Positions 53,392-63,597 of a stretch of DNA of 64,000 bases are shown one piece after another (position 1 is the stretch's first letter; each line of letters begins with the position of its first letter). The notes beneath the pieces were generated by a model. It ran no database searches and was not told the DNA's origin. It saw nothing but the letters and a program-made list of their open reading frames with translations. The position numbers and the translations under genes were made by a program. The stretch comes from Notospermus geniculatus. Its lineage: Eukaryota > Nemertea > Pilidiophora > Heteronemertea > Lineidae. The DNA lies in assembly GCA_002633025.1 (NCBI GenBank), contig NMRB01000028.1, positions 495,433 through 559,432 on the forward strand. The letters are read 5' to 3'.

Positions 53392-53656
53392 GTAAACTCC
53401 TGGCATCTTTGTGGTTGTGCCACTCCATCAATCATATCGTTGATTCTACTTTCACTGGACGAGTTTTGCTTGTGATTCACTCTCTTCATGTTACCGTTTC
53501 AGTATCAAGATGACTTGTACAATGTTTCCACAATGTTTACATTTGGCGGAAGGGAGCAGGAGGCTCAATACCTCAGCATCAAACCAATATCCGTTTGGAA
53601 GTACACGTTCAAGGAAGGTGGGTATTTCTCTGTGCCCCTGGTGTCCATATCAGAAT
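53089..53656. repeat. Tandem duplication in the kelch gene, unit 1
   Basis: About 567 bp from ACGTCTTCTTAGAAGATG to CCATATCAGAATATGG: the 3' third of exon 5, the intron, exon 6 and 40 bp of the next intron. Unit 2 follows directly. Coding differences are few (for example Thr to Ile, Arg to Gln, Glu to Gly). Confidence 0.9.
53503..53617 (+). CDS. Kelch-repeat protein exon 6, copy 1
   Basis: A 115 bp exon between TTTCAG and GTGGGT: YQDDLYNVSTMFTFGGREQE then AQYLSIKPISVWKYTFKE. TFGG and VWKY fit a further kelch-like blade after the disordered region. Confidence 0.85.
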
Positions 53657-54232
53657 ATGGACGTCTTCTTAGAAGATGTTGATTCCGGCAATAGTGATTC
53701 TGAAGACGATTGTAGTGAATCGGAAAAAGTCCGACTAATCACAAAGTCGGAAATTAAAACCGTACAACCGGTGTCTGACCAGAACGGTCACGGCGAAGAC
53801 CAAGATGTCAAATCGGAAAAAGCACCGTTAATCGTTCAAGGTCAAAGTTCAAGGACAGGACAAAGAGGGTCAGTCATAGCTAGGGGGATAGTGGGTGATG
53901 ATGCTTCAAGGAAAAGAGAACAGATGCGCAGGCAGAGGACAGCACCTCCTCTTGGCTATAAGGTAAACTCCTGGCATCTTTGTGGTGGTGCCACTCCATA
54001 AATCATAATGTTGATTCTACTTTCACTGGACGAGTTTTGCTTGTGATTCACTCTCTTCACGTTACTGTTTCAGTATCAAGATGACTTGTACAATGTTTCC
54101 ACAATGTTTACATTTGGCGGAAGGGAGCAGGAGGCTCAATACCTCAGTATCAAACCAATATCTGTTTGGAAGTACACGTTCAAGGAAGGTGGGTACCGGT
54201 AGTTCTCTGTGCCTCTGGTGTCCATATCAGAA
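53657..54232. repeat. Tandem duplication in the kelch gene, unit 2
   Basis: It repeats unit 1. The exon 5 part (53657-53962) lacks a proper acceptor: the only nearby TATCAG would put it out of frame after exon 6. Exon 6 copy 2 (54074-54188) is intact and could be used instead of copy 1. Confidence 0.88.
54074..54188 (+). CDS. Kelch-repeat protein exon 6, copy 2
   Basis: Same length, peptide and splice sites as 53503-53617. Exon 5 to either copy keeps frame; including both in series does not, so they would be mutually exclusive or only one is real. Confidence 0.7.
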
Positions 54233-54384
54233 TATGGCCCAAGATGCATGGTGTTGAAGTTTTGGAACAGTCAGATATCTGTGTCCTGGTTTCTTTTTGA
54301 GACTGGTCGCCAGTCTGAAAGCTAATATCTCCATGTCCTGGTTTCTTTTTGAGAGACTGGTCCCCAGTCTGAAAGTTAATACAG

Positions 54385-54675
54385 TGTAAACCTCCCTTAG
54401 CGGAGACCTCTACCAGGAGGACACCACTCTATTGAGGACAATGACCGTAATGGGAGACTTTTCTGCTGTTAGAGGCCATCTGTTGGCAGTCCGAGAACGT
54501 CACAAAATTTGACATCCTAGTCCATGTCATTGTGGATGACATTGTGGCATGCATTTCTTCTCTGTGACATCATATTTGTGACGTTCTAGTACTGCTCACT
54601 GGTGGCCTGGCCTCTAACGGCAAGTCTCTCATTGAACACCTCTCAATTAAGGTCTCACTAGAGAGGTTCCAATAT
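54385..54675. repeat. Dispersed foldback repeat (GTAAACCTCCCTTAGCGGA end)
   Basis: The left end AACCTCCCTTAGCGGAGACC pairs loosely with the right end CACTAGAGAGGTTCC. A related copy lies at 50005-50190. Confidence 0.55.
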
Positions 54676-56542
54676 TCTGTATGTTCTCTAGAGAGCTTGG
54701 TAGTTTCGTGTTGTCATAGAACAACTTCGTGTACAGAAAGTTCCAGTGGGATCCTTGGTTTATCCTCTGCATGCCGTTTTCTTCTGATTACAATCTTTAG
54801 GGTCTGAGATGGAATTCATTAACCCTTTGTATATGAGTGAATTCTGCACGGCTGAGTGAGTTGTACAATTACTTGGATTTTTTTTCAACCGTACTCCTGA
54901 ACGACTGCTATTGAGTGAATTTTACTTGCCACAGACAACATAGGCAGTGTACAGCAGTCATGTCAAGTGTACAGCTACACAGCCAGGACAGAGTGTTGCA
55001 GTTTCAAAGTCCAATTTTCCTTTGTGATTTAGTCACAATCATGACATCAGTCTTTCAGGGGTTATTCCTTAATCATCAAATCCACATCACTTGTAGTTTT
55101 CCATCAACATAACTTGGCATTTATTACGGCCTACTCTGTATATATCATTGATTTTTATGACGATCTCACACCACAAAACACTAAGATTTGACAAGAAGTA
55201 GTCCGAGTAGTGATTTAGTTGGACTTAGTCCTCAAGTTCCACTTACTCAAGTATCACACTAGGTAGTGATGTATCTAACTTGAACATTATAGTGGATTAG
55301 TGCAAGTCTTGTGGATCTGATATTGTAAATATATCACATTCGATAAAAAATGTGTGCTGTTTTCTTGCTTCATCTTCTATAAAAGCGCCAGTTTTCCAGT
55401 CATGAAATAATTCTTGTCCTATGGCTTTCATTTGAATTCCACTCCTTTACCATAAATCATTTTTGGGTTTTCTTACCAATTTATAATACAGTTTTTGGTT
55501 TACCACTGCTTTTATTTTTCCTACAAATGGAATCAGGATTCCACACGGAGAGTATTACTGTGATATTCGAAGTATCACAGTCATGTCCTAGAAGCCTCTG
55601 GCTGAGTTCTGGTTTAAGACACTACTTCCTGTCTTAACTGGTCAGAAAGGATCAACTGAGGACTGCACTGTACCAAAGTCTCTGATGCAAGAAGAAGCAG
55701 GATTCCTACATGTACACGTTGTGCCACAAAACTAGTAGTCTTGATGCCTTGCTGTGCATGTTTCTCCTCCCAATGATGGTTGATAAGGATCGAGTGAGCA
55801 TTGAGAGAGCTCCAACTTCCATCTCCATGTGACTGTTTATTTAGACAAACGGGAACATCAACCTTGGCAAAATTGAATACCCCTAAAAAAGCTCTCATTA
55901 TAGGTGATGTCCAACAGTGCTTTTACAAAGTTTTCAATCATTTTGATTCATGCATGTATATGAAACATTTTTGCTTTCAGACAACAGGTTGATAGGTCAT
56001 AACCGCAGAGCCGAACGCTACCGGTAAAACCCCTGTAGATCTCATACCTGCTAGAGTTAGCCATCTATTTAGCTTTTGATTTTCAATGTTCGTTTCATTT
56101 GCACTGAAATATTTCCATTTCATCTGAAGTGTGTCTCTTCAGAGAAGAAACCTGTTGATCATGACACCCCGGTACTAGTGTTTGAATTTCGTAATAACTT
56201 AAGCAGTAAGAAGTTGAGTTAACTGCACTGGCTGACCTTGAAATGAAGGATTCTTTTGAAATGTTTCATCCAAATGACACTACCTATATTCACCTCCTTT
56301 CTATTAATCATGATGCAAGAGTTGCTTCTTTCAGCTCGATTGTGTTCTTTCTGTGTTTCTCATGTTGGCTTTACTTTTAATTTGATTGAATTTGTTCTGA
56401 TTTATTTGGATTTTGCTATAAACAAACCATATGATTATATGTTCACATACTGCAGTAGTGCCATTGCAATCTGAAATGTGTTTAGGATACATCACAATCA
56501 TTCTCTTCCCCTGCCTCTCTCATCCTGAGTGTTGACCACCAA

Positions 56543-56697
56543 GGCTGGGTTGCACAAAACTCATGTTAGCGCTAACTTGGTGTTAGCGCTAACTTTATGT
56601 TAAATGACGTAAAAAGACAAGGGATTTTTACGTCATCTAACATAAGGTTAGCGCTATCACCAAGTTAGCGCTATCGTGAGTTTTGTGCAACCGGCCC
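56543..56697. mobile_element. Foldback MITE (GGTTGCACAAAACTC ends)
   Basis: GGGTTGCACAAAACTCATG... and ...GAGTTTTGTGCAACCGG are inverted. Four internal AGCGCTA words and TGACGTAAAAA / TTTTTACGTCA also pair around a short loop. An almost complete 155 bp palindrome. Confidence 0.88.
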
Positions 56698-56763
56698 CTG
56701 ATGTTCAAATTGCAAGTTAGTCAGTGTAAAGCCTGTTTATACAGAATGTGCAAATATTCAGCA

Positions 56764-56935
56764 TCAGGCGCAGATCCAAGGGGGCACACCCGGTGCAGGT
56801 CCCCTTTCGGCCAACAAATCTGTCAAATCAATGTGAAATTCTGAAATTGGGAGCAAATCATTGAAATTCACCGGAGATTTCAATGTTTCTAGCAGTGTGC
56901 CATCTCTTTTCCAAAATTGCGGATCCGCCCCTGGA
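56764..56935. repeat. Dispersed repeat, inverted copy of 47699-47879
   Basis: It shares GGCCAACAAATCTGTCAAAT, the TTGAAATCTCC and CTAGAAACATTG parts in opposite orientation. Ends GCGCAGATCCAAGG and GCGGATCCGCCCCTGG. Confidence 0.7.
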
Positions 56936-57428
56936 CATAGGGTGAAGCAACCTTTTTGGTTTGGCTGACGAAACAGAAATAATGGTCTTCTTATGTTATC
57001 AAAACAATATACCAAAAGCTCCATGAAATGATACCAGTAGTAGTAAAGGTTGTAACCAACCCCCATGGCACTTCCCCTTCATCCATCCCCCTGGTATCTT
57101 TCACCTCTTGCACCTAATCAGGTAGGAAAAGATGCAAAATCTAATGGCATGGGGTTTTCTATTGCCCATTAGTCAATAGACAGGGTATTCCATTCCCATC
57201 AGTAAGGGAAACAGTTCTAATACTGTGAAGAGATGTTGGGGAGCAAGCGCTAGAACCTCCGATTACCTCATCACGGGATAAGAGAGAATTTTTTTCATGA
57301 TTCATGACAAGTTGTGAAAATCATTCACCTGCCTATCAACATCTTCTCACCACAGAAATCAATCTTGGTATTGATGGATAAAATTCGAAAATGCTGGATT
57401 ACCTGTGAGGTACAGAAATGAAACTTTT

Positions 57429-58161
57429 ATTGCATCACACGTTTGAGGATCTTAATACAAGTATCTCTTTTATATTTTCAGAAATCATCAACCCCTTCTA
57501 TGACTCGCCTGATAATACGACATACTACTGAGTTACGACGGAAATAGGGTTCTTCCTGGTCGACCCTGCAAGAACTGAAGAATGATCTCTATTTGTTTAT
57601 ACTGTATCAAAGCTTCTACCCCGGTACTGAGCTATTTCAAATATATATGAAACATCACGTTATCTTCCAAAGGTAATTGTCAAATCAGTTCCCCACTGAA
57701 GGTGGGAAGGGGAATTAATCATACCAACATGTTGCTTACTTGACATGCTGTGTATGTGTATCCAGTTCCCCAGAAATGGCACATTCCAAAAATCATTTTG
57801 CCATACACATGTACATTTTCCATTCCGCAACATGGAAACTGAACGTGTTTCGTAACACACCAGTATATAGGCCTACCATTTGTAAAAAAAACATGAGTAT
57901 ATGGGCCTAACATTTTGTATAAAGAAGCATGAGATCTCAAATCAGATTCTAGATATTGTTCATTCCATATCCGCAGATTCAGAAAATTACTGTATTCAGT
58001 CTTGTCTCTTGGGTTCCTTGGGCATCTCCACAATATCCAAGGTGTCACGCCACCAAGTAATGCGACCCGGTTGTGTGTCAAGGTGACTGTTTCGTTGCTT
58101 TTGCCACATCTGTTCAGAAGAAATAACTGTCCATTCTACCCTTCAAAGTGGCCATACGAAA
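57429..58161. repeat. Duplicated block K, copy 1 (kelch last exon)
   Basis: Matches 58882-59613, from TTGCATCACACGTTTG to GTGGCCATACGAAA. Confidence 0.9.
57482..57531 (+). CDS. Kelch-repeat protein last exon, copy 1
   Basis: After TTTTCAG it reads EIINPFYDSPDNTTYY then TGA. It joins exon 6 in frame (GAAG then AA gives Glu). NPFYDSPD could be a short linear motif, but no partner is known to me. Confidence 0.8.
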
Positions 58162-58209
58162 CTGTCTCATTGGTAGTGTATTATAGAATGCATTTGGGGG
58201 GGGGGGGGG

Positions 58210-58882
58210 ACAGATGCATGAACATTAAATGCAAGTAGAGATCAAGAAGTATTCATACATCTTGAACCTGTCATGTACACGTATATCAATGTACAGGTAA
58301 CAGTACACGTAATTATGCATATTTCAATTCCGAATTGAGAATACGTCTCTGAAAATCCAGGGTTTTCAATTCAAGAAGCATGTGTCGCACACGGCAAGCA
58401 CTCAAGCTATGTGGATTGTCCAATGCAGCGGTCATTATGCATGTTTATTGCAGTTCAGAATTGAGAATTAGTCTCTGACTAGCATGGCATAAAATAAAAT
58501 TAGTCCTAGTCACACTGCGAAGAAAATCCAGGGTTTTCAATTCAAGAAGCCTGTGTTGCACATGGCAAGCACTCAAGCTGTGTGCGTAGCCCAATGTGGA
58601 GGTCATGTGGCATTTTACCACATGTAATTCATGCGATACTTTTTCCCATGTTTACGGTAGGTGGAAGTCAGTTTTGCTGATGACAAACAGGAATGGGTTT
58701 CTCACCCTGAATCATTGAAAAATAACACCTTGATGAGGTAGCTAATTATCGACAGGGAAAAGACAACTGAAGAGGGAAGCCGAATAAGAAAACGCTGGCC
58801 TACAGTACTTGTAGTTGCCACTATGCCTTTACTTGCATACTACTTAGGCAGTACCTAGGAAAGGAAGAAACTGACAAAACCA
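58210..58882. repeat. Duplicated block X, copy 1
   Basis: Matches 61125-61806, which ends 34 bases before the ABCB6-like stop codon on the complementary strand. No coding exon inside. Internal near-repeats of AATCCAGGGTTTTCAATTC occur. Confidence 0.85.
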
Positions 58883-59613
58883 TTTTGCATCACACGTTTG
58901 GATCTTAATACAAGTATCTCTTTTATATTTTCAGAAATCATCAACCCCTTCTATGACTCGCCTGATAATACGACATACTACTGAGTTACGACGGAAATAG
59001 GGTTCTTCCTGGTCGACCCTGCAGGAACTGAAGAATGATCTCTATTTGTTTATACTGTATCAAAGCTTCTACCCCGGTACTGAGCTATTTCAAATATATA
59101 TGAAACATCACATTATCTTCCAAAGGTAATTGTTAAATCAGTTCCCCACTGAAGGTGGGAAGGGGAATTAATCATACCAACATGTTGCTTGCTTGACATG
59201 CTGTGTATGTGTCTCCAGTTCCCCGGAAATGGCACATTCCAAATCATTTTGCCGTACACTCGTGTACATTGTCCATTCCGCAACATGGAAACTGAACGTG
59301 TTTCGTAACACACCAGTATATAGGCCTACCATTTGTAAAAAAAACATGAGTATATGGGCCTAACATTTTGTATAAAGAAGCATGAGATCTCAAATCAGAT
59401 TCTATATATTGTTCATTCCATATCCGCAGATTCAGAAAATTACTGTATTCAGTCTTGTCTCTTGGGTTCCTTGGGTGTCTCCGCAATATCCAAGGTGTCA
59501 CGCCACCAAGTAATGCTACCCGGTTGTGTGTCAAGGTGACTGTTTCGTTGCTTTTGCCACGTCTGTTCAGAAGAAATAACTGTCCATTCTACCCTTCAAA
59601 GTGGCCATACGAA
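58882..59613. repeat. Duplicated block K, copy 2
   Basis: Starts immediately where block X copy 1 ends. It is followed by the gene C segment instead of block X. Confidence 0.88.
58935..58984 (+). CDS. Kelch-repeat protein last exon, copy 2
   Basis: Identical peptide to 57482-57531 with the same acceptor. Alternative last exon or the other haplotype. Confidence 0.7.
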
Positions 59614-59797
59614 AAGCCAATTTGTGCAGGAAAACCGTGTAGCACAGGTCCTTAGTGGTCAAAACTGAATTATGTTGGTGGACTTTATACACGGACAATC
59701 TTTTTGAAGGTATTAAAGGGCATTGGGTTTGGGGACATTTCTTTGCTGGTTTCATGCTTTTTCCCCCGGGTAAACAGCAAGTGTTCTATCACAAGTT

Positions 59798-59836
59798 GGT
59801 CTCTTTGTAATTATTTTGGTGGCCCTAATAAGGGCC
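59798..59836 (-). terminator. Histone-type 3' stem-loop and U7-like element of gene C
   Basis: On the minus strand GGCCCTTATTAGGGCC (59821-59836; 6 bp stem, loop UAUU), preceded by AAACGGCC context and followed by ACCAAAATAATT, then CAAAGAGACC. It begins 28 nt after the stop. Confidence 0.85.
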
Positions 59837-59864
59837 GTTTGTTCTGGTCTGGTGACAGTGACAC

Positions 59865-60203
59865 CTAGTTGCCTTCCTCGAACATCTCCGTCTGCTCTTC
59901 AGACAAACTGTCATCGGAATCTGTGGCTTCATCGTCTATTTCGTCCAGCTGACACTGGAGGGCGTTGATCTCCTGATTTCTGGATTCAGCATAGTGGAAG
60001 TACATCTGTCTCACACCCTCCATCGTAACCAGCCTCATTTTGACTTGGTAGCGAACGGAGCGACATCCGGTCTTGTCGGCGCGCTCCAACTTGTTGTAGA
60101 GTTGCTTCAGCTGTCTGTCTATCAACTTGATCTGGACACAGGCCTTGTAGAACTTGTCACAGGCCTGGTGAAGCTGTGTATGCAGGTTGTATCTCGTCTC
60201 CAT
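59865..60203 (-). CDS. Small intronless gene C: helical protein with histone-type mRNA end
   Basis: A 112-codon frame, start at 60203. The protein has the same layout as gene B: a helical N-terminus (YNLHTQLHQACDKFYKAC, IKLIDRQLKQLYNKLE), the core CRSVRYQVKMRLVTMEGVR, helix YFHYAESRNQEINALQCQL and an acidic tail (ATDSDDSLSEEQTEMFEE). The 5' leader contains a 13 bp direct repeat (TTTGGTTATGATG), which explains its longer TATA-to-ATG distance. It lies between the kelch and ABCB6-like genes in a segment missing from the K1-X1 arrangement. Function unknown. Confidence 0.87.
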   Translation of the reverse strand: METRYNLHTQLHQACDKFYKACVQIKLIDRQLKQLYNKLERADKTGCRSVRYQVKMRLVTMEGVRQMYFHYAESRNQEINALQCQLDEIDDEATDSDDSLSEEQTEMFEEGN

Positions 60204-60252
60204 CTTGTTTGGTTATGATGTTTGGTTATGATGTCTAGGGTGTCTAGTTGGC

Positions 60253-60326
60253 TTTATATACCGGTGCCGCTGTCACCAGGACTTGAGACAGACCAATCAC
60301 TGTCACGGAAGCCGAGACAGACCAAT
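60253..60326 (-). promoter_or_regulatory. TATA box and CCAAT pair of gene C
   Basis: The minus-strand TATATAAA is at 60253-60260, and CCAAT at 60293-60297 and 60322-60326 in GACAGACCAATCA contexts. The spacing (29 nt between boxes, 37 to the TATA) equals that of gene B. Confidence 0.82.
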
Positions 60327-60717
60327 CAGGGACAAGGGGAGCCGAGGGTGCAATGGCCACAAGGGTTTCCTCTAGAGCCAGGTGGAGGAAGAAAGCACAG
60401 AGAGGGAAGTTCATGTGGCTTCATCCAAGCTGGTCTTCCCTGGCCTATGTTTGAACAGGGCCATAAGCAATCAGGTAGTTTCCTATGGACTATTGACTGT
60501 AAGTGAAGGGCTTCTTGGTGTTTCACAATTTGTGCAGGAAAACCGTGTAGCACAGGTCCTTAGTGGTCAAAACTGAATTATGTTGGTGGACTTTATACAC
60601 GGACAATCTTTTTGACGGTATTAATTGGGGGCATTTCTTTGCTGGTTTCATGCTTTTTCCCCCCGGGTAAACAGCAAGTGTTCTATCACAAGTTGGTCTC
60701 TTTGTAATTATTTTGGT

Positions 60718-60733
60718 GGCCCTAATAAGGGCC
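60718..60733 (-). terminator. Histone-type stem-loop of truncated copy D
   Basis: The same GGCCCTTATTAGGGCC as gene C, with the AAAGAGACC element beyond. It is intact although the gene is not. Confidence 0.8.
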
Positions 60734-60761
60734 GTTTGTTCTGGTCTGGTGACAGTGACAC

Positions 60762-60978
60762 CTAGTTGCCTTCCTCGAACATCTCCGTCTGCTCTTCAGA
60801 CATACTGTCATCAGAATCTGTGGCTTCATCGTCTATTTCGTCCAGCTGACACTGGAGGGCGTTGATCTCCTGATTTCTGGATTCAGCATAGTGGAAGTAC
60901 ATCTGTCTCACACCCTCCATCGTAACCAGCCTCATTTTGACTTGGTAGCGGACGGAGCGACATCCGGTCTTGTCGGCG
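60762..60978 (-). pseudogene. Truncated copy D of the small gene family
   Basis: It retains the last 70 or so codons of gene C (core, second helix and acidic tail), its stop and its stem-loop. It lacks the start, N-terminal helix and promoter; the break is at GTCTTGTCGGCGC. Two or so substitutions from C. Confidence 0.85.
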
Positions 60979-61124
60979 CTTGTCTAAAAGTAACCAAAAT
61001 GTCATGATGTAGGCCTACATTTAGATGGTAATATTTACCTAAAGTATATTGCTAGTGATCCACATTCTTTAGATGAGACACACTATATACCATAATCCGA
61101 GTATTATGACCCGTGTGATATGCA

Positions 61125-61806
61125 ACAGATGCATGAACATTAAATGCAAGTAGAGATCAAGAAGCATTCATACATCTTGAACCTGTCATGTACATGTATA
61201 TCAATGTACAGGTAACAGTACACGTAATTATGCATATTTCAATTCCGAATTGAGAATACGTCTCTGAAAATCCAGGGTTTTCAATTCAAGAAGCATGTGT
61301 CGCACACGGCAAGCACTCAAGCTATGTGAATTGTCCAATGCAGCGGTCATTATGCATATTTATTGCAATTCAGAATTGAGAATTTAGTCTTTGACTATCA
61401 TGGCATAAAATGAAATTAGTCCTAGTCACACTGCAAAGAAAATCCAGGGTTTTCAATTCAAGAAGCCTGTGTCGGACATGGCAAGCACTCAATCTATATG
61501 ATTTGCCCAATGTGGAGGTCATGTGGCATTTTACATGTACCCCAAGTTATTCATTTGAGACTTCCCCTATGTTTAACAGTCAGTGGAAGTCAGTTTTGCT
61601 GATGACAAACAGGAATGGGTTTCTCACCCTGAATCATTGAAAAATAACACCTTGATGAGGTAGCTAATAATCGGCAGGGAAAAGACACTGGAGAGGGAAG
61701 CTGAATAAGAAAAGTCTGGCGTTACTGTGTCTTTATTACAGCACTACTTAAGCAGTACCTAGCAGTACTTGCACAGTACTTAGGAAAGGAAGAAACTGAC
61801 AAAACC
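61125..61806. repeat. Duplicated block X, copy 2 (ABCB6-like 3' flank)
   Basis: Counterpart of 58210-58882. This copy is continuous with the ABCB6-like last exon, so it holds part of that gene's 3' UTR. Confidence 0.85.
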
Positions 61807-61839
61807 AGACAAGAAACAGACACACTTTCCGTCTGCTCA

Positions 61840-61951
61840 TTAGAGCGTCTCATCCATTTCACTCTCAGTTCCATTCCCGTCATCTGCTTTCGTTTGTTGT
61901 TGTTGCCACATCTCTGCATACATTCCTTCCTTTGCTAGGAGGTCCTCATGG
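61840..61951 (-). CDS. ABCB6-like: ABCB6-like transporter, last exon
   Basis: After TTACAG it reads THEDLLAKEGMYAEMWQQQQ, then TKADDGNGTESEMDETL and stop. It follows ERG of the previous exon, as in the ERG.HE.LL...G.Y..MW end of ABCB6/ABCB7-type half transporters. Confidence 0.9.
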
Positions 61952-62345
61952 CTGTAATAAAGAATAGAACTTGTGATCAGCTGGTGAACTGCAAGTACCG
62001 ATACAGATCCAACGGGGGAGTCGCTTCACTACTTTTGTAACAGTCTTTGGAATTGATCATGAAATTTGTACATTTTGGGGATTTCACCATGGATTCAGTC
62101 TCAAATGAGAAGCATGCATTGAATGCTCCCTTTTCTCCAAACTTCTGGATCCATCCCTGTTTGTCAGTCCATAAAGTAGAGGCGATACACTGCCTTTCCT
62201 CTTTGTTTCTATGATAAGCCTTAGATCTTTGTCAAGCATGTCTCAGGAGTAAAAGGTAACAGGCCTGCTACAAAATGCTTTAGTTCAGTAGCTCTTAGTC
62301 TTAGACAGAGCTCAGACTTATTGTTACAACAGAAACATAACCTAC

Positions 62346-62509
62346 GTTCCCCTTTCCACGATTTCTCCTTCCTTTAGCACAAGAATCAGATCAGCGTGGA
62401 TGATGGTGGAAAGACGGTGAGCCACAATCAGAGTGGTTCTGTTTTCACAGATCTTTGATAGAGAGGACTGAATGTTTCTCTCAGTTTGTGTGTCAAGAGC
62501 TGACGTAGC
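62346..62509 (-). CDS. ABCB6-like: ABCB6-like transporter exon: D-loop and H-loop
   Basis: Between TTTCAG and [44 protein letters not shown] and [20 protein letters not shown] is the D-loop and VAHRLST carries the switch His. Confidence 0.94.
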
Positions 62510-62676
62510 CTGAAAGAAAATGTCAATGATTTTGATTTCTTACAATGTAGTACCATATTTGGATACTCAGTAGATAGCTTTCTTTTGTCATAGTAGTACA
62601 TGTCTGTTCATAGTAGTTAGTACATGTCTGTTAGTCTGACATGATCAATAAACCAGGACCAAGGCTATTTGCCTAC

Positions 62677-62789
62677 CTCATCAAGAAGGACCACAGCAGG
62701 TGCTTTGAGAATCGTTCTAGCAATAGCCACCCTCTGCTTCTCACCACCACTGAGCTTCAGGCCTCGCTCTCCAACGATAGTGTCATATT
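62677..62789 (-). CDS. ABCB6-like: ABCB6-like transporter exon: ABC signature and Walker B
   Basis: Between TTTCAG and [26 protein letters not shown] then [26 protein letters not shown] is the C-loop signature and AVVLLDE the Walker B with its catalytic Glu. Confidence 0.95.
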
Positions 62790-62877
62790 CTGAAATGAGA
62801 AGGCAACAGATGTCAGGTCCAGTTACAAGTGTATGTGTTGATTTGTCAAGCTGCTTCCTGCGGCATTGGCACTGTTA

Positions 62878-63265
62878 GACCCTTTTATCAGTGACAATTC
62901 GTAGTCCTTGCTTTGATAGCCTTTGTGGTGCCAATTTGCACTCGCTTTGAGCTTTGAGCCTTCGAATGGTGCCAAGTTGTGCTAGCTCTGAGCCTATACG
63001 AATGGTACCAAGTTGTACTAGTTTTGAGCCTTTGACTAGTGCCAATTCATACCAGCTTTGAGCCTTCGAATGGTGCCCCAATTGGCACTAGCTTTGAGCC
63101 TTTGACTAGTGCCAATTCGTACCAGCTTTGAGCCTCTGACTGGTGCCAATTTGCAATAGCTTTGAGCCTTTCACCGGTGCCAATTGGCACTTGCTTTGAG
63201 CCTTTGACTGGTGACAAACTTTACTGGCTATAAGCCCTTGACTGGTGCCAATTTATAGGTTCTTT
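62878..63265. repeat. Minisatellite, about 30 bp GCTTTGAGCCTTTGACTGGT unit
   Basis: About 11 units of a GTGCCAATT....AGCTTTGAGCCTT pattern in an ABCB6-like intron. Not a CRISPR array: no conserved spacers and the whole unit repeats. Confidence 0.85.
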
Positions 63266-63425
63266 TTGAGCCTCACATGGAACCGATATTGTAGTCCATG
63301 CTTGAGAGAAGCATAAGGGCCTTTCTCAAGAAAATGAATGGAAATTGAATTGGTGAGGACTTGAACTCTCCATCACTGCACCATTCTCCCCAGGTGTGAT
63401 GGAACTGATGATAATCAGTACTTAC

Positions 63426-63526
63426 TGTCAGGGAATGACAATACTCGGTGATGGATATCAGCAGCTGTCGCTGCTTCATACACTTCATCGTCATCAGCTG
63501 TCACCCGACCATAACGAATGTTATAC
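63426..63526 (-). CDS. ABCB6-like: ABCB6-like transporter exon: after the Q-loop
   Basis: YNIRYGRVTADDDEVYEAAT then AADIHHRVLSFPD. NIRYGR.TA..DEV..AA..A.IH is characteristic of ABCB6. Bounded by TCTAG and GTAAGT. Confidence 0.93.
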
Positions 63527-63597
63527 CTAGAGAGACGACAGAGGGATTTGAAGTGGTAGGAACTGTACATTATGATCCACTGCATCAACCATAGGTC

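Larger units (their letters stand above)
54233..57481. other. Kelch gene last intron; repeats, no exon recognised
   Basis: It contains a repeated GTCCTGGTTTCTTTTTGAGA pair (about 54280-54375), a CACCTCTCAATTAAGG-type repeat (54385-54675), a foldback (56543-56697) and a GGATCC/GCAGATCC repeat (56764-56935). Confidence 0.5.
60530..60978. repeat. Partial duplicate of the gene C 3' region
   Basis: Repeats 59622 to about 60079 (from AATTTGTGCAGGAAAACC to GGTCTTGTCGGCGC). It then diverges abruptly into TTGTCTAAAAG. Confidence 0.88.

Noticed and set aside
60222-60576. Plus-strand frames opposite the gene C promoter
   Set aside because: They are shadows across the promoter and upstream duplicate with no independent signals.
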